Assembly: GCA_951800675.1 (NCBI GenBank)
Contig: CATOKC010000185.1
Span: forward strand, 1 to 5,238
Source of the DNA: an uncultured Oscillibacter sp.
GTDB lineage: Bacteria > Bacillota_A > Clostridia > Oscillospirales > Oscillospiraceae
DNA: 5,238 nucleotides
Direction of reading: 5' to 3'
Position numbers and translations under genes: made by a program. How positions within the stretch are numbered: position 1 is the first letter of the stretch; the number at the start of each line of letters is the position of its first letter. Under the pieces are notes generated by a model. That model did not search any database. It was not told where the DNA came from and was given only the letters and a program-made list of their open reading frames with translations. This document shows positions 1 through 5,045 of this stretch, in pieces.

Positions 1-65
1 TCACCACGCCGATGGACCTGATTCTGGCGGAGGCTATTGTGAAGGCACGGGAGGAAGGGCGATGA
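1..65 (+). CDS. ispD: IspD C-terminal end (partial)
   Basis: This is the last 20 codons of a gene that begins upstream of the window, read from base 3 to a TGA at 63-65. The visible peptide, [20 protein letters not shown], fits the C-terminal end of 2-C-methyl-D-erythritol 4-phosphate cytidylyltransferase. That family typically finishes with a T-T-P-x-D-L-x-x-A-E segment. IspD catalyses the third step of the MEP isoprenoid pathway, joining MEP to CTP in the cytoplasm. The stop overlaps the ispF start as ATGA, and ispD-ispF adjacency is a common arrangement that strengthens the call. Only the tail is visible, so the catalytic domain cannot be checked. Confidence 0.83.
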   Translation, partial: TTPMDLILAEAIVKAREEGR

Positions 66-556
66 CAAATCTGCGGATTGGCCATGGCTATGATGTTCAC
101 CGCCTGGTCCCGGAGCGGAAGCTGATTTTGGGCGGTGTGGAAATTCCCTGGGACAAGGGCCTTTTGGGCCACTCCGACGCGGACGTGCTGGTCCACGCCG
201 TTATGGATGCCCTGGCAGGGGCCGCCCGGCTGGGGGATATTGGAAAGCTATTTCCGGATACGGACCCGGCCTATAAGGGCATTTCCAGCTTGAAGCTGCT
301 GGAAGCAGTGGGCCGTCTTTTGGAGGAGAAGGGCTTTGCCGTGGTGAACATTGACGCGGTACTGCTGGCTCAAGCGCCAAAGGTGGCCCCTTATAAGGTT
401 CAAATGGCGGAGAATATTGCCTCTTCCTTGGGAATTGAGGCGGAACAGGTCAACGTCAAGGCCACCACCGAGGAGGGCCTGGGATTTACCGGGGACGGTT
501 CCGGCATGGCGTCTCATGCCGTGGTGCTGGTGGAGAAAGTAACCATTTCTCCATGA
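62..556 (+). CDS. ispF: 2-C-methyl-D-erythritol 2,4-cyclodiphosphate synthase
   Basis: IspF converts CDP-ME 2-phosphate to MEcPP and CMP in the MEP isoprenoid pathway, as a cytoplasmic homotrimer with active sites between subunits. The 164-aa product has the usual family length (about 155-165). The N-terminal RIGHGYDVH supplies metal ligands D11 and H13, and the third is H45 in the H-S-D-A-D-V-x-x-H-A segment at 37-46. The [12 protein letters not shown] block (58-69), A-Q-A-P-K (103-107) and N-V-K-A-T-T-E-E (131-138) are all present, so the enzyme looks intact. The ATG overlaps the ispD stop by four bases and has a GGAGGAAGG site at 50-58, indicating translational coupling. One oddity: in the GFTG loop at 141-148, the Arg and Glu found in E. 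coli (R142, E144) are replaced by D145 and S147. Confidence 0.97.
   Translation: MTNLRIGHGYDVHRLVPERKLILGGVEIPWDKGLLGHSDADVLVHAVMDALAGAARLGDIGKLFPDTDPAYKGISSLKLLEAVGRLLEEKGFAVVNIDAVLLAQAPKVAPYKVQMAENIASSLGIEAEQVNVKATTEEGLGFTGDGSGMASHAVVLVEKVTISP
531..553 (+). repeat. 8-bp perfect inverted repeat at the ispF stop
   Basis: TGGAGAAA (531-538) and TTTCTCCA (546-553) are perfect reverse complements around a 7-nt loop, GTAACCA, with a possible further G-U pair (530/554). The hairpin would end exactly where the ispF stop (554-556) and the ATG of the next small frame (553-555) lie. No T-tract follows, so it is not a classical intrinsic terminator. It could protect the ispF mRNA end, pause ribosomes or mask the downstream start; these roles are inference. 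Confidence 0.5.
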
Positions 557-771
557 CAGCAAGCCAGGAGAGAAAAAGTGCCGAGACGGTCCGTCGGGCC
601 GCTTGGGAAATTGAGGACGATACGTTGTATATCACCCTATTCAGCGGGCTGGTCCAAGGTGGCTATTGTCAGGATCAATAGAACCTTGCGTTTGAGGACG
701 ACACCTTGCGGAATGTCCGGCAGGTTTGTCTGCGGGACCATTCCTTAGCCAGACTTATATACTCCAGATAG
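553..771 (+). pseudogene. Small interrupted reading frame after ispF, unrecognised
   Basis: An ATG at 553 overlaps the ispF stop as ATGA and opens a 42-codon frame starting [18 protein letters not shown] and ending at a TAG at 679-681. The same frame continues without another stop to a TAG at 769-771, only 7 bases before the terminator stem. Read through, it would give about 72 residues. The sequence has ordinary protein-like composition, including W-E-I-E-D-D-T-L-Y-I-T-L-F-S-G-L-V before the TAG and F-E-D-D-T-L-R-N-V-R-Q-V after it. I do not recognise a family. It may be a decayed third gene of the isp operon, a real 42-aa peptide, or chance. No good ribosome binding site lies at the usual distance, so translation would depend on coupling to ispF. 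A competing frame at 578-748 covers the same bases. Confidence 0.33.
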
Positions 772-778
772 CCTTTTG

Positions 779-805
779 CGCTCCGCTTACTGGCGGGGCG
801 TTTTT
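779..805 (+). terminator. Intrinsic terminator ending the ispD-ispF operon
   Basis: CGCTCCGC (779-786) pairs with GCGGGGCG (793-800) over 8 bp, including one U-G wobble, around a 6-nt loop. Five T residues follow at 801-805. The GC-rich stem followed directly by a U-tract is the standard Rho-independent design. It separates the isp operon from the DUF3343 gene. Confidence 0.75.
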
Positions 806-810
806 GTGCT

Positions 811-839
811 TTGGCACCTTTCGCTCCCAGCCCCATAGT
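811..839 (+). promoter_or_regulatory. Possible promoter for the DUF3343-desulfurase unit
   Basis: TTGGCA (811-816) differs from the -35 consensus by one base. It stands 17 bp before CATAGT (834-839), which differs from TATAAT at two positions; TAGTAT at 836-841 with a 19-bp spacer is an alternative. The position fits: just after the terminator and about 25 bases before the next start codon. The -10 match is weak, so this is tentative. Confidence 0.35.
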
Positions 840-864
840 ATAGGAGAGAAAGGAGGAGTGTTTT

Positions 865-1116
865 GTGGAGCACTATATCATCCTGGCCCGCTCCGTAACC
901 TACGCCCAGCGGATGCAGAAATCCCTGGGCCGGGCGGGCATTCGCTGCCATATCTTCCGGCCTCCCAGAGACCTGACGGATAAGGGCTGCGCCTACGCCG
1001 TGCGCGTAGCGGTTTCCGATCTGCCGGAGGCCCTGACCGCCCTCCACAGGGACGGCTTGGACCCCGTTCAAATATTTATCTTTCAAAAAGGCCTGTACCA
1101 GGAGGTGGAGGCATGA
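865..1116 (+). CDS. DUF3343 family protein (putative Se/S carrier-like)
   Basis: This 83-aa cytoplasmic protein matches the small DUF3343 family, described as putative selenium/sulfur carrier-like. Features seen are a short N-terminal strand (HYIILARSVTYAQRMQKSL), an AGI segment typical of 'make the ligand small' alpha/beta folds, the R-P-P-R-D-L stretch (32-37), and K-G-C-A-Y-A-V-R-V (40-48). C42 is at the position where the family usually has a conserved Cys followed by Gly; here an Ala follows. The start is a GTG with a strong AAAGGAGG site at 849-856 and 8-nt spacing; no other in-frame start lies nearby. The stop overlaps the next ATG as ATGA, so it is translationally coupled to the cysteine desulfurase, the usual neighbour of this family. 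Its biochemical role is unproven; a persulfide or selenium relay on C42 is inference. Confidence 0.85.
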   Translation: MEHYIILARSVTYAQRMQKSLGRAGIRCHIFRPPRDLTDKGCAYAVRVAVSDLPEALTALHRDGLDPVQIFIFQKGLYQEVEA

Positions 1117-2246
1117 TTTATTTTGACAGCGCCGCCACTAGCTTCCAAAAACCCGCTTCTGTCGCCGCCGCCATGTGGGAGGCCCTGGCTTCCATGAGTT
1201 CCCCGGGGCGGGGAGGCTATCCCGCCGCCGCCCGGGCAGCCGACACGGCCTTTCAGTGCCGTTCGGAGCTGGCGGAGATGTTTGGCCTGAGAAACCCAGA
1301 GCAGGTGGTGTTCACCCTCAACGCCACCCATGCCCTAAATATTGCCATCAAGAGTCTGGTTCCGCCGGGGGGGCGGGCGGTGGTCTCCGGCTATGAGCAC
1401 AATGCCGTCACCCGGCCTCTGGAGGCTCTGGGGGCAAAGATTGCCGTGGCCGCCGCGCCGCTTTTTGATTCGAAAGCCGTGACAGACGCTTTTGACCGTC
1501 TCGTTGTTCCCGGTACCGCCGCCGTGGTGTGCAGCCATGTATCCAATGTTTTCGGCTTTATTCAGCCGGTGGAGGAGATTGCCGCCATCTGCCGCAGCCG
1601 GGGCGTTCCCTTCATTGTCGACGCCTCTCAGTCTGCCGGGGTCCTGCCTCTGGACATGGAAGCATTGGGGGCAGCTTTCGTGGCCATGCCGGGACATAAG
1701 GGACTTTATGGCCCCCAGGGCACCGGCGCGCTGCTCTGCCGGGAGGACGTGCTTACCCGGCCTTTGCTGGAAGGGGGCACCGGCAGCCAGTCCATCCAGC
1801 AGCGGATGCCGGACTTTCTGCCGGACCGGCTGGAGGCGGGAACCCTCAACATGCCGGGCATCGCGGGCTTGCTGGCCGGCATCCGGTATGTCCGTCGGGG
1901 AGGATTGGAAAAAATCCTGGCCCACGAAAAGCACCTGACCCAGATGACCGTTCAGGGACTGGAAACCCTGCCGGGTCTGCGGCTCTTTGTGTCCCCGGGT
2001 CTCCGGAACCAGACGGGGGTCCTTTCCTTAACAGCGGAGGGTGTGGATGTGGAGAACATGGGCTCCGCCCTGGCGGAGCGTGGAATCGCCGTCCGCGCGG
2101 GCATTCACTGCGCTCCTTATGCCCACCGCACGGTGGGGACGCTGGATACCGGCACTGTCCGCATCAGCTTCTCCGATTTCAACACGCCGGAGGAGGTAGC
2201 CCGGCTGCTCCGGGCGGTTCAGGGACTTCTGGGCCGGGCTTTCTGA
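1113..2246 (+). CDS. Cysteine desulfurase family protein (class V aminotransferase)
   Basis: This PLP enzyme probably removes sulfur (or selenium) from cysteine or selenocysteine as an enzyme-bound persulfide, giving alanine. The 377-aa length fits the family. It opens with I-Y-F-D-S-A-A-T-S, and has E-H-N-A-V (95-99, H96 stacking on PLP), N145, D170 and Q173 in V-D-A-S-Q-S-A-G, the Schiff-base lysine K196 in M-P-G-H-K-G-L-Y-G-P-Q-G-T-G, and the C-terminal R-A-G-I-H-C-A-P-Y-A-H with catalytic C333. All key residues are present. The sequence resembles the subgroup often paired with DUF3343 and selenium-related genes more than IscS of Fe-S assembly; no iscU or other Fe-S scaffold gene is seen. 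The ATG overlaps the upstream stop and uses GGAGGTGG at 1101-1108. The exact acceptor is unknown, so no gene symbol is given. Confidence 0.92.
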   Translation: MIYFDSAATSFQKPASVAAAMWEALASMSSPGRGGYPAAARAADTAFQCRSELAEMFGLRNPEQVVFTLNATHALNIAIKSLVPPGGRAVVSGYEHNAVTRPLEALGAKIAVAAAPLFDSKAVTDAFDRLVVPGTAAVVCSHVSNVFGFIQPVEEIAAICRSRGVPFIVDASQSAGVLPLDMEALGAAFVAMPGHKGLYGPQGTGALLCREDVLTRPLLEGGTGSQSIQQRMPDFLPDRLEAGTLNMPGIAGLLAGIRYVRRGGLEKILAHEKHLTQMTVQGLETLPGLRLFVSPGLRNQTGVLSLTAEGVDVENMGSALAERGIAVRAGIHCAPYAHRTVGTLDTGTVRISFSDFNTPEEVARLLRAVQGLLGRAF

Positions 2247-2286
2247 ACAGACCGTGAATTTTCCGGTAATTTTCCCTTGGTTTACC

Positions 2287-2315
2287 TTGCTTTTTACCGC
2301 CGGATTCTATATAAT
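2287..2315 (+). promoter_or_regulatory. Promoter of the cdaA operon
   Basis: A perfect TATAAT at 2310-2315 lies 17 bp after TTGCTT (2287-2292), which matches the -35 consensus at three of six positions. The surroundings are AT-rich for this genome. Transcription would begin near 2322, leaving a leader of about 75 nt before cdaA. Just upstream, AATTTTCC occurs twice (2257-2264 and 2268-2275), 11 bases apart, which might be a binding site for an activator; that is speculative. Confidence 0.65.
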
Positions 2316-2398
2316 CTAAAGTATTCATGACCTGACGTTTCTCTCAGGAGGAACAGCCGCTCTCCCGGCGGCGCAGAGGAAAGGGATGACGAGGAAAA
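2316..2398 (+). promoter_or_regulatory. cdaA leader with unused Shine-Dalgarno and short hairpin
   Basis: The leader contains a strong AGGAGGA (2346-2352) that is not followed at normal distance by any ATG, GTG or TTG. Next is a small hairpin, GCCGC (2356-2360) with GCGGC (2368-2372) around a 7-nt loop. Two weaker purine-rich sites follow: GAGGAAAGGG (2376-2385), and GAGG (2391-2394) four bases before the cdaA ATG. I do not recognise a known riboswitch class. The element could modulate ribosome loading on cdaA. Confidence 0.3.
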
Positions 2399-3271
2399 AT
2401 GAATGTGACGCTGACGGAGCTCTTCGCCACCATCGGCCGGTATCTGCTGACCATTGAGGTTTCAGATGTTTTTGACATTGTGATCATGGCGTTTGCGCTC
2501 TATAAGGTATTGACCTTGGTGCAGACCACCAAGGCTGCCAGTCTTTTAAAGGGGCTGTTTGTGTTTCTGGCGGCCCTGCTTTTGAGTTACCTTTTCGGGC
2601 TCAACGGTATCTATTACCTGCTCAGCCGCATGGTGGAGGTGGGCGTGCTGGCCCTGATCATCCTCTTTCAGCCGGAGATTCGCCGGATTTTGGAGGAGAT
2701 GGGCAGCCGCCGCATCCTGGCCCTCTTCACCCGGGCGGAGAACGCCAGCGTGCTGGAGCAGACCATCGAGCAGACCGTGCTGGCCTGTTCCGAAATGTCC
2801 CAGTCCCGCACCGGCGCGCTGATCGTCTTTGAGCGGGAGATTCTGCTGGACGATATGGTCCGCAGCGGCACGGTCCTGGACGCGTCGGTGTCCAGCGAGC
2901 TTTTGAAAAATATTTTCTTCGTGAAAGCGCCCATGCACGACGGGGCGGTGATCGTCCGCCACGGGCGGGTGCTGGGGGCGGGCTGCATGCTCCCCCTGAG
3001 CAAGAACGTGAACCTCTCCCGGGACTTAGGAATGCGGCATCGGGCGGGCATCGGCATGAGCGAGAACTCTGACGCGGTGGTGGTCATCGTGTCGGAGGAA
3101 ACCGGCTCCATTTCAGTGGCTACCGGCGGAATGCTGAAACGGCATTTGAAGCCGGAGACCCTGGATAACCTCCTGCGGAACGAATTGCTTCCGCAGGAGG
3201 AGGCCGAGACGGTCAAGCAGAAATTCAGCCTGACGGGCCTGCTGCGCTCCAGGAAGGATGGAGGTGCGTAA
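2399..3271 (+). CDS. cdaA: Diadenylate cyclase CdaA
   Basis: CdaA (DacA/YbbP) condenses two ATP into the second messenger cyclic di-AMP at the inner face of the membrane; c-di-AMP controls potassium, osmolyte and cell wall homeostasis in Firmicutes. The 290-aa product has the usual architecture. Three N-terminal membrane segments lie at about 24-41, 48-68 and 70-90. A linker follows, then a DAC domain from about residue 100, with T-G-A-L-I-V-F-E-R (138-146), the D-G-A motif (181-183, in M-H-D-G-A-V-I-V) and the R-H-R motif (213-215, in L-G-M-R-H-R-A-G-I-G-M-S-E). Both catalytic signatures are intact. It is first in its operon, behind the promoter at 2287-2315. Its end is immediately adjacent to or overlaps cdaR, the regulator it normally partners. 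Confidence 0.97.
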   Translation: MNVTLTELFATIGRYLLTIEVSDVFDIVIMAFALYKVLTLVQTTKAASLLKGLFVFLAALLLSYLFGLNGIYYLLSRMVEVGVLALIILFQPEIRRILEEMGSRRILALFTRAENASVLEQTIEQTVLACSEMSQSRTGALIVFEREILLDDMVRSGTVLDASVSSELLKNIFFVKAPMHDGAVIVRHGRVLGAGCMLPLSKNVNLSRDLGMRHRAGIGMSENSDAVVVIVSEETGSISVATGGMLKRHLKPETLDNLLRNELLPQEEAETVKQKFSLTGLLRSRKDGGA

Positions 3272-3272
3272 G

Positions 3273-4613
3273 GTGGAAAACGAAAAGGCGGGACGCCGCA
3301 AAGTCGTTTATCTGCTGCTGGCCGTTCTGGTGGCCTGCGGCATCTGGCTCTATGTGGACCTGAGCAGCGGTCAGACCGTGACACAGGAGTACTTGGACAT
3401 TCCCATAGAATATTTGTATGAGAGCACCTTGACGGATCGGGGCTTGATGCTGGTGGAGGATGGGACGGACCTGACCATCGACCTGACGCTGAAAGGCACC
3501 CGGTGGAATATTTGCAGTCTGGACCGCTCTCAAATCTGGGTAACCGCCAGCCTCTTGGATGTGACTAGCGCGGGAAAACAGCGGGTCAACTACAATGTAA
3601 GCTACACGAACCCGAAATTCAACAACAACGCCAACGCCATTCAAAGAGAACGGGCCAGCTTTGGTATGGCCACGGTAAACATCAGCGAGCTGTACAGCCG
3701 GACCATTGACGTCAGCTGTGAGCTGGTGGGCAACGTGGCGGAGAGCTATTCCGCCGGCCAGGTGGAGCTTTCCCACCCAGAGGTGGAGGTCCGGGGCCTC
3801 CAGGAGGACATCGACCCTATCAGCTATGCCAAGGTCACGCTGGACATTGGAAACAGCGCGGTGGAGACGGTATCTCGGGACCTGGAGCTTCAATTCTACG
3901 ATCAAAACGGCCAGCTTTTGGACAAGGCGGGCATCCACTCCTCGGTGGAGAATGTCAAGGCCACGCTGCCGGTCTTTGTCACCAAGGAGCTGCGCTTGGT
4001 GGTGAACTTCACGGACGCTCCCGGATGCCGCGCCCGGAACACAGAATATTTCATCGAGCCCCAGACCATCGCTGTCTCTGGAGACGCGACCATGCTGAAA
4101 AACGTGGAGACTCTGGAGTTGGGCAAATATGATCTGAGAGAGCTTGGCACCACGGCCTCTGAGAACTACACCACTACCAATTATATGATTATCCTGCCTG
4201 ACGGCTGTACCAATGTCAGCGGCGTGACCCGAGCCGCCCTGCGCATCCGCTTCAAGGACATGACCAGCGCCACGGTCTCCACGGAGAACATTTCCTGGCT
4301 GAACCTGCCGGAGGGGAAGCGGGTGGAGGCGCTGACCGGCAGTCTGGCGGTAAAGGTTTTCGGCACGGAGGCGGACGTGTCCGCCCTTACGGGAGAGGAC
4401 ATTGCCGTAACGGTGGACCTGGACGATTACTCCGCCGCCTCCGGCACCTATACCGTTCCCGCGGAAGTGACGGTGAACAAAGGCGACGTGGGCATCAGCG
4501 GCCTGTACCAGATTCAGGTGACCATCCGGGAGGGCGGTGAGGAGCCGCCTCCGGAGGAAGCGGCGGACCCGCCCTCGGAAGATGAACCGACCGGGGAGGA
4601 AACCGGCGGATAA
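3273..4613 (+). CDS. cdaR: CdaA regulatory protein CdaR (YbbR-domain protein)
   Basis: CdaR is a membrane-anchored protein whose YbbR domains lie outside the membrane and modulate the CdaA cyclase. The 446-aa product has a basic N-terminus, one membrane segment at about 10-28 (V-V-Y-L-L-L-A-V-L-V-A-C-G-I-W-L), then beta-rich repeats that I place roughly at 34-110, 143-235, 237-330 and 335-420. D-I-P-I-E-Y (42-47), L-P-V-F-V (232-236) and L-N-L-P-E-G (343-348) are typical YbbR strand and junction sequences. It ends in a Glu/Pro-rich acidic tail (about 420-446). I chose GTG 3273 because GGAGGTG (3260-3266) sits 6 nt upstream. The in-frame ATG at 3258 would overlap cdaA by 14 bp and has no spacer after AGGAAGG, but it cannot be excluded (451 aa). 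Confidence 0.92.
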   Translation: MENEKAGRRKVVYLLLAVLVACGIWLYVDLSSGQTVTQEYLDIPIEYLYESTLTDRGLMLVEDGTDLTIDLTLKGTRWNICSLDRSQIWVTASLLDVTSAGKQRVNYNVSYTNPKFNNNANAIQRERASFGMATVNISELYSRTIDVSCELVGNVAESYSAGQVELSHPEVEVRGLQEDIDPISYAKVTLDIGNSAVETVSRDLELQFYDQNGQLLDKAGIHSSVENVKATLPVFVTKELRLVVNFTDAPGCRARNTEYFIEPQTIAVSGDATMLKNVETLELGKYDLRELGTTASENYTTTNYMIILPDGCTNVSGVTRAALRIRFKDMTSATVSTENISWLNLPEGKRVEALTGSLAVKVFGTEADVSALTGEDIAVTVDLDDYSAASGTYTVPAEVTVNKGDVGISGLYQIQVTIREGGEEPPPEEAADPPSEDEPTGEETGG

Positions 4614-4634
4614 ACCCCATACTTGGAGGAAAAC

Positions 4635-5045
4635 ATGACACAAATTGCAACAGTTGAACGAATCCTGGACTCCAGTCACGCGGAGATTTCCGTCCCCCGG
4701 AAGTCCGCCTGCGGCCATGACTGCGAGGAGTGCGCCGGCTGCGGCGTCACCGGCGCGGCAGTCCACGCCCGGGCATTGAACCCCATCGGCGCAATCCCAG
4801 GACAGAAGGTGGTGGTGGAGAGCAGTACCAAGAAAATGCTCCGCATTGTGGCCTTGGTCTACCTGATTCCGGTAGCGCTGTTCTTCCTGGGCTACTTCGC
4901 AGCCCTGGCTGCGGCGGCCAGCGTGGCGGTCCAGTATACCGCCGCCGGAGTGGGTTTCCTCCTGGGTATTCTGGGGGCTGTCGGTTATGACCGCCGCCTC
5001 CGGGCCGGAGGCGGGCTGTCCTTTACCATCGTCCGGCTGTTCTGA
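4635..5045 (+). CDS. RseC/MucC-family (SoxR-reducing type) membrane protein
   Basis: This 136-aa small membrane protein resembles the RseC/MucC family, which includes the SoxR-reducing protein RseC and relatives near Rnf complexes. Residues 1-20 form a short beta segment. The cysteine cluster follows at 24-37: C26, C30, C33 and C36 in the spacing C-x3-C-x2-C-x2-C, suited to binding a metal or Fe-S cluster. Two membrane segments lie at about 68-92 and 96-117, with a basic loop end (D-R-R-L-R) after the second. The ATG at 4635 has GGAGG (4625-4629) five bases upstream; an in-frame TTG at 4623 would overlap this site and is unlikely. It follows cdaR by 21 bp and is followed by the next gene with a one-base overlap. 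A redox role is known for relatives; its substrate here is unknown, and no rnf genes are in view. Confidence 0.85.
   Translation: MTQIATVERILDSSHAEISVPRKSACGHDCEECAGCGVTGAAVHARALNPIGAIPGQKVVVESSTKKMLRIVALVYLIPVALFFLGYFAALAAAASVAVQYTAAGVGFLLGILGAVGYDRRLRAGGGLSFTIVRLF

Noticed and set aside
758..763. TATACT, a possible -10 box upstream of the terminator
   Set aside because: No acceptable -35 hexamer stands 16-18 bp upstream, and the terminator begins just 15 bases later, so a promoter or attenuator here is not supported.
726..983. An 85-codon plus-strand frame running through the terminator into the DUF3343 gene
   Set aside because: It crosses the terminator and overlaps the well-supported DUF3343 gene in another frame; no ribosome binding site or family resemblance.
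1335..1934. A 199-codon minus-strand frame opposite the cysteine desulfurase
   Set aside because: It is antisense to a complete PLP enzyme, and no recognisable motif is present.
2062..2079. Perfect inverted repeat GCTCCGCC / GGCGGAGC inside the desulfurase gene
   Set aside because: It encodes the ordinary G-S-A-L-A-E-R stretch, has a 2-nt spacer and no T-tract; likely a by-product of GC-rich codons.
2386..2457. ATG at 2386 after GAGGAAAGGG, opening a short frame into cdaA
   Set aside because: It gives only about 23 residues, overlaps cdaA out of frame and resembles nothing; it is best explained as part of the cdaA ribosome-loading region.
2668..3384. A 238-codon minus-strand frame opposite cdaA
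   Set aside because: cdaA on the plus strand has intact catalytic motifs; the antisense product is Ser/Arg/Pro-rich and looks like a codon-bias shadow.
4623..4634. In-frame TTG upstream start for the RseC-like gene
   Set aside because: The TTG overlaps the GGAGG that serves ATG 4635 at ideal spacing and has no ribosome site of its own.
3225..4766. A 513-codon open frame on the minus strand opposite cdaR
   Set aside because: It lies antisense to a clear YbbR protein, has a low-complexity Gly/Arg/His-rich composition and matches no family. Long antisense frames are expected from GC-rich codon use.
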